A DNA stretch of 64,000 nt. It comes from Hirundichthys speculiger. Taxonomy: Eukaryota; Chordata; Actinopteri; Beloniformes; Exocoetidae. A program made the position numbers and the translations under genes. This document shows positions 32,954 through 47,020 of the stretch, piece by piece. The notes below the pieces were generated by a model that was not told where the DNA came from, searched no databases, and was given only the letters and a program-made list of their open reading frames with translations. Each line of letters starts with the position of its first letter. Positions within the stretch are counted from its first letter, which is position 1. The stretch is taken from contig JAGFBZ010001929.1 of the NCBI GenBank assembly GCA_018398805.1, forward strand, positions 1 to 64,000. Reading direction: 5' to 3'.

Positions 32954-35854
32954 TCAGACGGCGTTTAGTAGCAGAACTGTAGCGGAGGCGCTGGGAGAGG
33001 AGACTTCAGGGTCAGCGTGATCCGGATCTCGCTCGAGCTCCGAGTCCTCTTGTGTTTGTGTTACATTCAAGGTTAGCTTGTTTAGACTGTCCTCGACTGT
33101 GGCCTCTGCTCCTTCTGCTCTGTCGCCTGGAACACAGAAAGCGGAGAAAGCGGTTAATAAATGTGAAAGTTAAACCAAAGATACACCAACTCTTAACTGT
33201 GTCGAAGAGGATGAAGCACTGGGGACTTGAAAACCTGGAGATTGTCAGTTGGTAATTTCTGAACACATATGGAAGACGTGAGACACTCATATCTTCTGAT
33301 TCTGTTGTATGATGAGGAATCCTCTTGGTCTGAGGACGTTACGATTACGTTACGAGGACGTTACGGTCTGAATTACAGTTTGAGTCAGTTGGAAACTAAA
33401 AAGCCAAAGGGGCCATCACTCTTCCTTTCTTACATAAATTTGACCTTGGATACCTGGAATCACTGTTCCTAAGCAGATAGGAGTCTCTTCTGAGTATTTC
33501 AATTTGATTTTACTTCAAACTAGGTCTGGGCAATATGAAGTTAAATCAGTATCACTATTAATTGAACAAGTCACCTCGATTACAATTAATGTGCAATTGT
33601 TTTAGTTTGGATCGATTTTGTTGCCTTTGTAGAGCACTGACGAGGCTTTTCTGACAAATATGCTCAACTGTTAAACCTGAAATATTTTTCTAATGAAAGC
33701 ACATATAGCTGTGATTTTAAAATAAGTGAAGGGAAACGCTTGTGGTCATTTCAAACAACTGAGATGACTGAAATACAGTGATCCCTCGCCACTTCGCGGT
33801 TTAAGTTCCGCGGTTTTAGTTATTCGCAGATTTTTTCAGAAATATATAATATAATAAAAAAAATTTTAAAAATCATGGAAACATCACAGGATGTTGTGCG
33901 TGTTCTCTCACAGTGAAGAAATGTTGTGAGCCAGCCTGGCCCCTTTAAGAAGGTGGCCTTATGGGTAATGGTGTGGCCTTATGGGTAATGTAGTGTGTGT
34001 GTCGTGGGACGGCAGAATGAAAACGGGGATAGATGAAAAGTGTAGTGAGCATCAACAGCAGCCCAGAGAAAACTGGACTTTTTGTTCTGTCGTTGTTAGC
34101 GTGTTAGCCGCTAATTACGAGCCAAAAATAGCACAATAGCAGCGGTTTGTTTACTACGGTTCAGAGACCAGAGGCTGTGAAGGAAACAGAAAGACCACAG
34201 TTGAGCCTTTGTCTTGTTTCGCTACTTTTTTGCGGTTTTTAAACATATTTTAAACACATTATTGAGGCTCGGGGGGGCTCCGGCTCCAGATCGCGGATTT
34301 TGATTGTCGCGGGGGGGCGCCGGTCTCCATTAACCGTGAATAATAAGGGATCACTGTAATTGACATGAGCAAGGTCAAACTGGTTTTAGGTTCTGAATGT
34401 CGGTTTTAATCTGTGGTTTCAATTCATTTTTGATTAATTGCCCAGCCCTTATTCCTACTTTTGCTTTTAACATCATAGGAAAATACTGTACTTCGTACTT
34501 TGCTAAATTTACTCCACAGCTGCCAGTGGCATCATCAAACAGACCCATACTCTACAGGAGAGGGAGTAGAGGAGAGTCGCTCTCTTCAGCCTCCTAAAAG
34601 CAGCTGCTATGAACAGAAATGTAAACTTGTGGTAAAAAAAGGTGCCTTTATACTGTATCCTTGTGATATTCTGACCAACGCCTCAGAAGGGGGAATAAAA
34701 CAACTCTTTTAACACTAGATGAGATTGTTTTCGTGTGCGTGACTCCCACCCTTCATCATTAAGGAAAACTTCTCACTTTAAAGTTCTCAGAAGGGTTTGG
34801 TAATTATTATGAATTATTCGAACCGAGACGTGACCACACACCTCTCTCCTGCTCGCAGTCTGGAGAAGAAGCTCCGCTGCACTGGCTGCGAGGGCCCAGG
34901 AGCGGGGAGGCGTGGCCAGAACCACATGCTGAGTCTGGGCTGTGGGGGCCACGAGGGCCCGCCAGCTCCACACCGCCAGGACGAGAGGAGGGGGTGATGG
35001 AGGAGGACGGGGGGGAGGAGAGGAAGGAGCAGGGAGCGTCGAACGAGGAGGGATGGTACGGGGAAGGCATGTCGATGGGAGTGGAGGCGCAGGTGGAGGG
35101 ATGGGCGTGCAGGGATGAGGGCGAGGAGGGCGTGGCCTGATGTGAGGAGGTGGTGTGACTGTCGGCCTCCTCCTCCTCAGAGCTGTGGCTGCCCTCTTCG
35201 TCGATTGACACTGACACCACTGAAACACATTTACACACAGATGCGCTATAAAAACACACAGATGCACCGACTAAAAACATAAATGAATAATAACAACGAT
35301 AAGAAACGATGCGCGGGGCGCCTAGTGATGCTCACTTGACAGTCCATCTGACTCCATTTTGAAGCTGGCGATGTCCTCGTCGCCGTCGTCTCCCTCCGCG
35401 CCGACGCCCTGCTCCCTGGTTCCCATGGCGAGGGAGCGCCGCTTGGCGTGGATCTCCTCCGAGATGCTCTCGAGATTGCGCAGAGCTGTGCGGTACTCCG
35501 CCTTGGCGACGGCGAGCTTGGCCTGACGCTCATCCACTTGATGCTTCAATTGCTGTAAAAACAAATAAACGGACGCGTAAACAAATGTATAAAAGCACTA
35601 AGCTGAATATTTATGGTTGTGCAATTGTTGTTTATTTATTTCTCTGGGTGTGCAATACTATTTTAAGACTATTCTTAATACTGTACTATTTTTTATTCTA
35701 TTTTATAATATTTTTTTACTCTCTTATTGATATATTCTCACTGTATCTTAATCTATATTTCAAACTGTGTTTGCTTTCTTTACTGCTTTGTTGGTGCTGT
35801 AGCTGCTGGAACCACAATTTCCCTGACGGAGACCTCCCAAGGGATTAATAAAGT

Positions 35855-35911
<57 letters not shown>

Positions 35912-38900
35912 AAAATCGGATTGCATAAATCGTGGAATACAGAATGATTGAATGACAATCGGGGTTGCTATTAGGAGTCAGTCGTCACTGTGGTATCTGT
36001 GTTATTATTCGGCGTATTCTGAAAGCTGAAATACTGGTCGCGTAAACATTAAACCATCCAGCTGGATGTGAGCGGATAAATGAGGGGGTGCTGCAGCACC
36101 GCGGGGGGTCTCGGGCCATAAACTGACCCTTTATCATCAGCACGGCAGCAAATCTACAAACCACAGTTGCTCGTTGACATACGTACCTCAAGCTGCAAAT
36201 AATATTTGGTTTTCAGCTCAAAATAGGGTCTGCAGGAGGAGAAAGAGAAGAGAAACTGAGAAAGGGGGATGGGGGGGGGGGTTGTTGGAGGAAAAACACT
36301 CCTCTGTGAGCAGTCACATTCCTTGGCTCTTGTTAAAGAAGCACACCCCAAAACTACACGAGCATCACATGAAACATCTGGTCTGGATCAGATGACATAA
36401 ACGTGGCCCCCGTTTTCTCCCTCTTAGAAACTAAGAGCAGGCGGACATTTCCTCTAAGAGCCCCGAGCAGGCGGACATTTCCTCTCAGTCACAGAGGAAA
36501 CTGCACAGACCGAGATTTGTTGATGGAGCGCTTCAGTTTCTTCTCCAGCTGCTTCATGTGGTTGATGCAGGAGTTGTAGCTGGCTGCTGTTTTTTTGTGC
36601 TCAGCTTCGCTGCGCGTCCTCGCCTGCTCCGCCTCCATCACCTGGTCATTGTGAGAAAAAGAAGGTTTAACCTGTTTGGTTTGGTTTTTTTTGGTTAGAT
36701 ACTACCGTATACTCACTCTCTGTGTGGCGTGGTTGAGCATTTCCTGCCAGGCGGAGTCAAACTGGCGGGTGTCCTCCTCCAGCAGCCTCTCCTCAGCTAA
36801 GGCTATGGTCTCCTTGGCCGCCCTCAGGATCTCCACTGCTCTCTGGAACTCCTGCGTGGCTTGCTGAGCTTCGCCCGGGCCTGTAATTCAGATAAAAAAT
36901 AACACGCAGGTTACAAGTCGTTCAGACTGGAAACCAGGAGCCCCGCTTTTAGATACAATACTAAATATTACTGGAACTCAGCGTTTCATCGTAGAAGTAG
37001 ATCCTTCACTTTATATTACACTCATGTTTCTTATTTTAGCAGTCCAGTAGGATAGGATTGTATTCTTTAAAGTAAAGTATGCAAAAAAAAAAAAAAATAC
37101 CTGGATGTTGTACAACTTTGGGGACAATAAATTCTGCTTTGTTTACTGGATCCCATTATGCAATAATCCACCACAGAGGTGAGAACAGTGGTGATAAATG
37201 ACAGACACCAGTACTCTACGCCAGTGGTTCTCAAACTTTTAATCCTGGTACCACCTGAGAAACTGTTCAGCTCTCTGAGTACCACCATGATGACCTATTT
37301 TAAAATATAGCCATATATGCCATCTCAATTGACCTTTCGGTAAGCGCTGCCCCCTTCCTAGTTACTGTTGCTAGGTCGGACATTCTCGCTGCTCCTCCAT
37401 TAAGGACAATGTTATTTTGCCATTTTTCCGATGTGTATCATCAGTGTTAATATTATACTAGAATAACGCCATGGTGAAATATTGCTGCTGGGGACCTGCA
37501 ACAGAGACTCGAGGTGTCCAGAACGTTTGGAGGGACATTTTTATTCTCTTTCCCAAACCAAAACAAACGCTGGAGAATGCAGCTGTGGGTTCAGTTGTGT
37601 CCGTCCACACAATCAACTGAACGTGGGGAAAGTTACAAAACACACCTACATTTACTCCAAGGTAAGTTAGCTTTGTTTATTAGATGATTGATTTAACCAC
37701 TGTTTACTAAAAGTGATGATATGATTTAGCGGCAAGGAGGGTGATGAGTTCTCTGTTAGCATTAGCATTAGCTCTGGTCCATAGGTCTGTCCCACACCAG
37801 AGCTATGTTAACATGAGACAGTAGCAGCATTGTATTAATATAATTAATAAAGTGACGTTAACACTAGCCTCACCTTATACCTAACAAAATAAATATCCAG
37901 GGCCAAATATATTTGTAGACAACGAGGCAGGCTTATAGGTGGCTAGCGAGCTAGCCGGAATGCTAACGGAGAGATGTTTTCACTCATCACCCTCCCTGCT
38001 GCTAAATCATATTACTTTTACTAAACGTTCTGGACACCTCCAGTCACTGTTGCAGGTAAATACGGTTGATAGGCATCGGAAAAATGGCAAAAAACATTAT
38101 CCTTAATGGAAGAGCAGCTAGACCTAGCAACAGTAACTAGGAAGGGGGGCAGTGCTTTCCGAAAGGTCAATTAGCTTTAAATTCACAGGAGAGATGTTTA
38201 TTCCTTATTGTGGTTATTTATTGTTATCTGAATTTTGTTTGAAACATATTTATAATGCATTGTATGTTTCTGATTTAATTAAAAAAAAAAAAAAAAGGGA
38301 AAATGTGGAAAGTCCTGACGTTCCCCCGCGTACCACCACAGAGTGCTGGTACGCGTACCACAGTTTGCACACCACTGCTCTACGCCATTATTTACTCATG
38401 TTTTCCAAAACTGGAATGAAGTTTGGAGAACAAATGCCATAGCCTATAAAAACTGAAATCATCTTTATGGCTGTGTTTTAGCTCCTGTCTCTTTAATAAA
38501 GTTCTTCTATCTGTCTGCTCTGACCGATCAGAAATGGTGCAGCTGAAAGTGCGACTGCCACTGAGGGGTATCAGGCCGACGTGCTACACGCTCATTTAGA
38601 CAAATGCTGAAAGAAACGAGACTCGTCAGGCAGTTCAGCAGCAGTCACTTCGGTGGGAGAGAATTTTCTTTGGTGTTGACAAGTAATTTGTGATTTTGTG
38701 GCTTTTACATCCCAGATGCAACGGAGCGCAGAGAAAGAAAGTGGAGCTCAAAAAGAAGTCACTAAAACTGACAAAGTGATGCTTCGCTTTAAGCAGTAAC
38801 GTGTTGACAGCCTGAGACAACTTAAAACCTCCGTCGTGGCTTTAAATGTCAAAGGTTTTCTTCTTTTCTGCAGCAGTGTGTCTGTAACTGACCTACATGT

Positions 38901-41543
38901 CGTCTGGAGGAACCACAGTTGATTCCTCATGACGGCCTGCGAGGGACTAAGAAGATTTTCCATCTTCCACGCGCCTACAAGACAACCAGGCCTTGATCCA
39001 GTGGACAAACAGAAGCTTTGTGCCTTTGGCGATGTGACATGTTGTCAGTGGGCTCTTCTCGCTGTCAATAGGAGGATTACTGTGATTCCTCTGACATATT
39101 TGGACCCACTTGCTAAGCTCTGAAAGGCGTTAGCGAAAGGTCAGACCGAACGCCAACATTTAAGCAGTTACAGTAACACTGATCAGATTTCCTTGCAGGA
39201 GATAAAAATAATCATCAAAGTTTGTCTTGGCCTGTGGTTCTTGTATCAATAAGAGGCTTTCGTCCTGGAGTAAAGAGATGAAAGTCCAGAAAATGTCTTG
39301 AGCATATAAGAAACATTTGGAGAAAGCTAGTTATTTAAGGCATATATGAAATATATATGAAGATATGAAAAAAAACAGCACATTGTTATACTAAAATGTA
39401 AAAAATGTGTCCAATACTGTTGCAGTTTTAGCTGCACTGCCTGTCCAGAAACACACCTGCATTTCTACACCTGGGTCCGCTTATGGTTACATCTAAATGA
39501 TGCTACCGGCTAATGTTAGCATTTCATACCACTTCAAGTTTCAACATCTTTTGTTTAAAAGGTATTTTTTCAACAGGTCAACGTGGCAGATTCAATATTT
39601 TCTTTAAAAAAATAAAATCAAAGGACCTACCGGGAGCATCCACATCTCATTTTCACTGAGGGCCACATCAGCATCATGGTGGCCCTCCAAGGGCCAGATT
39701 GACAGCATGAATGTAACAAAATGCAATATAAATCAAAATAAATTAAACTGCGCCTTATTATATTGTTAAATAACTGTTTCTGCATTTATTATATATCAAA
39801 GTTTCAAATATTTAACTCATTATTATACTAAACTCAGGGTTTGTGGTTGTAAACCTACTCTGGCACAGGTGATGTTTACAGAGTCCGTTGCCATGGTAAC
39901 GGACTCTGTAAACATCAGTCAGAGTATCCGTTACCTTGGTTTCAGAAGCAGAAGCGATTCTTTGTTTTCTTATTGGCTAAATTTAGCATACTTAGCTCCG
40001 TGTTTGTTGTCAAAATGCCGACGTAGATTAAACTCTTTCACGACTGACACCGCCTCCTAACACAAAAGACAAACTGTTTTGTTCACGTTGAGATACAAAC
40101 TTGTAATTGTTTTCCCGTCGTTCATGAAACTTTCTTCCTTGTACATTAATTTCTCTTTTCTTGGACATGTTGGGGTTAGTTTGTTGAGGTTTTTCTGAAG
40201 TCCATCAGTTCTGAAAATCATCTTGATGTCTTGCTCATGGTGAGATACTGTTATCGTTGTGGGTGACGATGAAATGCATTGTGGGCGATGTAGTTTATTG
40301 TCAATATGCGCTTTAAAGTGGGGTAAGCTTATTTTAAGTCTTAAAATATTGGTCTAAAATTTAAGCCAATAAAGCACAAGCTCTCGAGGGCCACATATAA
40401 TGACGTGTTTGACACGTTATCTCCACGTTCAGGATCATTTATTAAATGCTCTAACGGTGAGGAAAGTAGATGTAGATTTGTATCGGCTGGTAAAACAGAG
40501 AGCTTTTCCGAGCTTCCTGCTTCTCTGTCACATTAACGTCTGTAATACGATCCCGTCACTGTCAACCACCAGAACAAGCAGACGTCTCAGACAACATATA
40601 AAGAGCTGCCATCCCCAGTTAAAGGTTTTTTTTCTACATCTGTGTGGTTTCGTGTGCTTTCCAGGTTTGTTTAGGCTTCTTTGCAGAGACAGTGAGATGA
40701 AGGCAACACGACCACTTGAGAAACAGACAGAAATGAATCCTTTCCCTTTGTCCCTCACCGTGACCCATTTCCCAGCCTCGACGAGGAGACGGGCTGCAGA
40801 GCAAACAGATGGGGGATGATGGATATTTGATTAGGAGAAAACACAGAGAAGAAGCTGAAAAGGAGCCGAGGCTTTAAAGCAAACATCCATTAATGCTGTT
40901 TTTACGTCCAGCTGGAGGGTCAGACAGTTCCAGGACTTCCTTGATGTGTAGAGCTCGTGTTTTTACGATGCAGAAGGCCATTTTCTGTGGTTAAAACCTG
41001 ACATATATGTGTTATAGCTATGCTTTACCTTTGCAAAAAAAAAAAAAAAGTCAAAACAAAACAACTAAGACAGAAAATCTGTGACACCCTGGTGAGTAAG
41101 TTGCATCAAAGCTGGAGGAAACAATGAGACATTGTTTTTATGACATGAAACCCTGCTGAGCTTTAGTCAGCGTTATGTCTTAGTCAGAAACATCTAGAAT
41201 GACGGTTTTGGCTGAAATGCCGTGACGCGCCGTCACCTTGTGACCATTCATAATATCCTCCGACTGAAGTGTGCTGCAGACGTGAGCGTGACTCGTTTCA
41301 GTTTCACTGTCTTCCAGTCTGGCGCCTTCGCATCTTGAAATCCTCCCTGAATACAGTCAGTGAAGGTGAGAGACGGCGGGCGAGGGGGGGCGGGGAGAGT
41401 CGTCTGGGGGCGGGGCTCAGATATCCAGACAGACAGGCAGCGAGGCAGAAGAGAATGCTGGGTGAAAAGGACAAAAGATAGGGCAGAGGAGGCACATTCC
41501 TGCAGAGCGCACCCCCCGACTGGGAATGCAAAGTGGAAAACAT

Positions 41544-41575
<32 letters not shown>

Positions 41576-44500
41576 CTTCTGCTGGAGGGTCAGTGAGGGC
41601 AATTCAGAACCCTTTCAAAGTGGGTCATCCTTTAAATATTAAATACTCATCCATAAATCATTGCCAGACAATTCACCAGTTCAGCCCAGGGCCTCCCCCC
41701 CACCTCCCCCCCCCCACCAGCTTTGGTCTATTTAAAAACACACAAACATGCAAAATAGCTAAAAGGATCCCGTCGACGTGGGACTGAGATCGGCCCAGTG
41801 ACCTCCTGCCGTCAGAAGTGATGCTACTTACTTTATCGCGCTGCAACATGAGACCCAGACGCATAAATACTCGGTCTATTTCAGCACAGCTCTGACATGC
41901 AAATGTCAGCCTTCAAAAGTCTGACTCATAAAGTCCCGAAGCACAAACTACGACGGCTGCAGGAGTCGACGCTTTTACAAATATCAAATCAGACTGAAGC
42001 CAATAAAAAAATAAAAATAAAAAGACACAACTGGTCGCTGCAGACTGAACACCGTGGTTTAGAAGTACAGTGATCCCTCGCCACGTCGCGGTTTGAGTTC
42101 CGCGGTTTTAGTGCTTTGAGGATTTTTTCCGAAATGTATAATATAATTTAAAAAAATGTAAAAAATCGTGGAAACATCCCAGGATGTTGTGCACGTTCTC
42201 TCACAGTGAAGAAATGCTGTGAGCCAGCCTGGCCCCTTTAAGAAGGTGGCCTTGTGGGTAATGGTGTGGCCTTATGGGTAATGTAGTGTGTGTATAGATT
42301 TACATTCTCTGTTAACCGACAGGAGCCCAACAATACAACCTCTGTGATGTTACAAGTTCCTGCAGTGACACAATAAAGTTCCCGTTCCATGCAGAGAAAA
42401 CCAGACTTTTTCTTTTGTTGTTGTTAGCGTGTTAGCCGCTAATTACGAGCCAAAAATAGCACTATAGCAGCGGTTTGTTTACTACGGTTCAGAGACCAGA
42501 GGCTGTGAAGGAAACAGAAAGACCACAGTTGAGCCTTTGTCTTGTTTCGCTACTTTTTTGCGGTTTTTAAACATATTTTAAACACATTATTGAGGCTCGG
42601 GGGGCTCCGGCTCCAGATCGCTGATTTTGATTGCCGTGGGGGGGCGCCGGTGTTCTGTTGATTTCTGCTACTTGTCGAGATATGCTACCTATGATGTTTT
42701 CCACGGCCATAATTTTTTGAAACCCTTTGTAGCAGAGCAGCGGGACAAACGAACACCGGTTTACATCCTTAAAATTCATATCATGTCGTCTTTCGTCTTT
42801 GTGCTTGTTGAAAACGTTCATTCCGCATGTGAATTCAATATATGGAATGTCATATGATCCTTTCATGACACTCACTGTGTCGTATTAATTATTTAACTAT
42901 AGTGCAAAGAGGAACATCCACGTAGGGGGACCAGTCGTCGGTTTACGGCGAGTAACAGCCTTAAAATTCATATTATTTCGTCTTTGTGCTTGTTGAAAAC
43001 GTTTATTCAGTATGTAAATTAGGTATGCTTTGTTGTAACTCGGCAACAAATTTATGGGCGTGGAAAACGACATTCGGGAATTTGAATATAGCATATCTCG
43101 ACAAGTAGCAGAAATCGATCAGAACACCCCATTAACCCTTAATTAAATAAGGGATCACTGTACCTGCAACAGGGAAAAGGCCTGAGGTGACCCAGAATCC
43201 AGAAAGGATAAAAACGAGAAACATGTCAGAAGTCTATCAACGCAGAGATGGTGTGTGTTTGTGGCGGTAGTCGAGGGAACGGAGGTGTGACACGGTTCAA
43301 AAATAGACATCTGCTTCCTGCAGGTAGATTTAAGCATCGCTATTCAAACACCTCACGTCTGATTCTCAGTAAATCAGCAAATCTGCCTCACAATCTGACT
43401 CAGAATCGCTCCAGCTAATCATATCTGCGTGCGTGCGTGTGTGCGTGGCGTGCGTGCGTGCGTGCGTGCATGTGTGTGTGCGTGCATGTGTGCGTGCATG
43501 TGTGCGTGCGTGCGTGCGTGCGTGCATGTGTGTGTGCGTGCATGTGTGCGTGCGTGCGTGCCTTTTTGGCCACTTTGCGGGCTTCCCAGTAAGGTTTGGA
43601 GTCGTCCACGGCTCGTCCGATCTTCTTCACCAGCTCATCCAGCTTCACCGTCGCCTCCACCAGCACCGCGCGAAACCGCTGGCGGAATTCCTGCAAGCAA
43701 ATATGCAGAAAAGATCATAAAAACTCATCTTAGTCATCCGGGGGAAGCCGGTTATTTATATCTGAATTTCCCTTTATGGGACAAATAAATAAAGTATTTT
43801 TCATTCATATCGTGCCGTTAGCACATAAAGCCGTCCCTTAACCACGACTCCTAAAGGCAAACACAGCTGTGCAGGACCTCAGCCATGTTCCTTTAGCTCC
43901 ACGTTTCGTGTTCATCAGCGTGGCTGAGCGTGTTATCTGACGCACATTCTTTAACTGTGACATAGTGATGTTTCTGAGTAATAACACGGTACCGCAGGAA
44001 TACGCAACATGTGTGAGTCTTCTTGTTTCTGTTCCTTCACTGGGATGTTTCCAGTACAGTGATCCTTCGCCACTTCGCGGTTCGAGTACCGCGGTTTTAG
44101 TGCTTCGCGGAGAATAAAGTTCCCGTTCCATGCAGAGAAAACCGGACTTTTTGTTTTGTTGTTGTTAGCGTGTTAGCCGCTAATAACGAGCCAAAAATAG
44201 CACAATAGCAGCGGTTTGTTTACTACGGTTCAGAGACCAGAGGCTGTGAAGGAAACAGAAAGACCACAGTTGAGCCTTTGTCTTGTTTCGCTACTTTTTT
44301 GGGGTTTTTAAACATATTTTAAACACTTTATTTAGGCTCGGGGGGCTCCGGCTCCAGATCGTGGATTTTGATTGTCGCGGGGGGGCGCCGGTCTCCATTA
44401 AACGCGAAAAATAAGGGATCACTGTATACACACCATGGCTGCAGGTTACATGATGTTTTTTAATTTCGGAATTCATAATTCCGGAATTAAATCATTCCGA

Positions 44501-46545
44501 ATTAAACTATTTTCCTTCGAGTTTACATGGAAATAGTTAATTCCGAATTGAGGTTTACATGGAAAACACGTTTGTTCGGCTTAATCCAACTTCCGCTTCA
44601 GGTCTGGGGGTTGGGAAGGGTTCTGATTGGATGGGGGGGGGGCGGACATCTTTACATCTACCAGAAGAAAACAAATTTAGCTAACTGGTTAGCAACAACA
44701 TTCCACTTATTTTTGACCTGGGTGGCGTCTCTATCTGTGAAACCTCCTTCATTTAGCCTGGCCGCTACAACTTTGAAAAGCTCACAATTTTATGTTTCCT
44801 CCTGCCATCTGTTCTTTTAATTATTTCCAGTTCCTCCTCCAAGCTATTTATTAAATAAATCGTCTCTGCTCTTGAACACCGTTTACTACGTGCTGCCGTT
44901 TTGAAAACAAGCCCAGCGCGGAATATAAGCGTCATCGCAACAGACGGGCAAGAGAGCTAGCATGCGCAGAAAGACGGGAATTAATTTAAACAGGAATGAG
45001 TGTTTACATGACCGCGGAATTATTTAATTCGGAATTAAAATGGGAATAAACCAGCCACTTACTTCGGAATTAAGTTTAATTCGGAATTGACATTTTCATA
45101 TGGAATTAGGTGTTTACATGGTAACTTTTATTCGGATTTAACTTTAATTCTGAATTAAAGAGGAATTAAACGTCCCATGTAAACGCACTGCATGTAGCTG
45201 GGACCAGGATTCCTCGTGAGACACAAAGCTTAGCGACAGTTATTTCTGGGGTTCTGCTTAGCGTTAGCTGTGAACTGAGGTTAGCATGAGGACAGGGTTT
45301 GGGGCGATTGGCTGGAAATTGGAGGATAGCTGTTCGATAAATCGGACGTAGCTGGTCTGATAGTAAATTTGTTGGTTTTTCCCTTTGTTGTGAACTGGTG
45401 CCGTACAAATAAAGTTAACTGAACTGAACTGGTGGCAGATGCGTAGCTGCGCTGCGTGTGCGAGCGCATGCGTTAGCTGCCAAGGCGCCAACAGGACAGC
45501 GCGCTTGTTATTCATAGATGCGTTCCGGCCATATTTATTTAGCCAGGTCACCTATTTTTATGCCCGTGGATGCGCTGGCCCTACATTTGCACGTCTGTAA
45601 TTTTCAGAAGAAGCATCCTGTTCATACGACTGACGGAGCAGAAAAAGAGAGGCTGGCGAAGGAAAAGGGGGACAGGGCGCTGCAGGAAGTCCACTTCCTG
45701 TGACATCACAGCGTTTCCTGATTTCCCATTCCTGCGCTGAGATAGTGACGCAGCACTGAAGACTGACGGCTCGTGAGCTGGAAGGAGTTTCTGATGGCAT
45801 ATTAACCGCTGGCTTCATGTGTCTTATATGTCAAGAACTTTTGGATCGTGCTGGCGCGGTCACAGACAGACGGCGACAGTTTTGAACGCCACCGCCGGAG
45901 CTTTTCCTGGATCCTAGTTGTCCCTGAAACCTCCAGTCTGAGCAGGAGAACATCCTGCAGCGTCCCAAAGCCACTTCACACATTTTCATCATCTTCTCGC
46001 CTGTTATTCTACATAATCTGTCCAGACGTTTCAGACCCTTAAAAGCACATTAAAGGAAGAGAATCAAAGAAAAGGTTGTAGCCGATAATCGATCAAGGTT
46101 ATGAAATATTCAACTTGAAGGCAGAAATAAAAGAAAAAGCTGCAGAAGTCCTGCCCATGCGAGCGCAGCTCTAATAAGAAACAGACGAGTCCTGGTTTCA
46201 GGACAAACTGTGTCCTGGCGGTGGAACGTGCACCTACAGGCGTATAAGCACCAGAATAGTTGATGGCTTGATTTATTTTTATTTTTTGCTGTTTAATGGT
46301 GGTATATTTGCGTATTTAAAATCATTTGCAGGCAGTTTGGTAACGCCGAGAGCGCCGAGGAGTATAACGTTTCTCCAGTGAGCCGTTACAATGTTAAATT
46401 TAACATTAAAACCACAGCTATGCCTCTTGTGGCACCGTGTTATTGAGCCGGAGCAACATTTTCTGCCTCAGTTTTTCCATATTTTCTCTCCGAGGCAACA
46501 AGCACTGTTAGATTTCCATCTTTCTGAGGAGTTTCTTGTGAACTG

Positions 46546-46612
<67 letters not shown>

Positions 46613-46975
46613 CAGTCATGGAAAAAATTATTAGACCACCCTTGTTTTCTTCAGTTTCTTGTTCATTTTAATGCCTGGTACAACTAAAGCTACATTTGTT
46701 TGGACAAACATAACGATAACCACAAAGATTGCTCATAAGAGTTTTATTTAAGAGCTGATATCTTACCATTTTCCATGGTTTTCTTGATTATAACCTAAAT
46801 CACTTAAGTTTTTACATCAATAGCTATGGCGTTGTACTGCCAAAAACACTGCTTTTATGCATTCAGTGTTTTCTTTTCTGTCTGTTTTAGTCACATGATG
46901 ACGTTTAGTGGTACCAGGTATTAAAATGAACAAGAAACTGAAGAAAAAATGGTGCTCTAATAATTTTTTCCATGA

Positions 46976-47020
<45 letters not shown>

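Noticed and set aside
34773..35267. Pro-rich 164-codon frame opposite or offset to sh3bp5 exon 8
   Set aside because: It is an alternative frame of the Ser/Pro-rich sh3bp5 exon; splice phase and the LGPRSQCSGASSP motif select the other frame.
43562..43690. GC-AG donor AAG|GCACGC for sh3bp5 exon 3
   Set aside because: It would end the exon in phase 0, but the next exon begins with two bases of a split codon, so the frame would be lost before QQATQEF.
43415..43788. Frames on both strands rich in Cys/Val/Arg or His/Ala/Thr around the GTGC repeat
   Set aside because: They read the microsatellite. Only the 43561-43690 portion on the - strand is real coding sequence (sh3bp5 exon 3).
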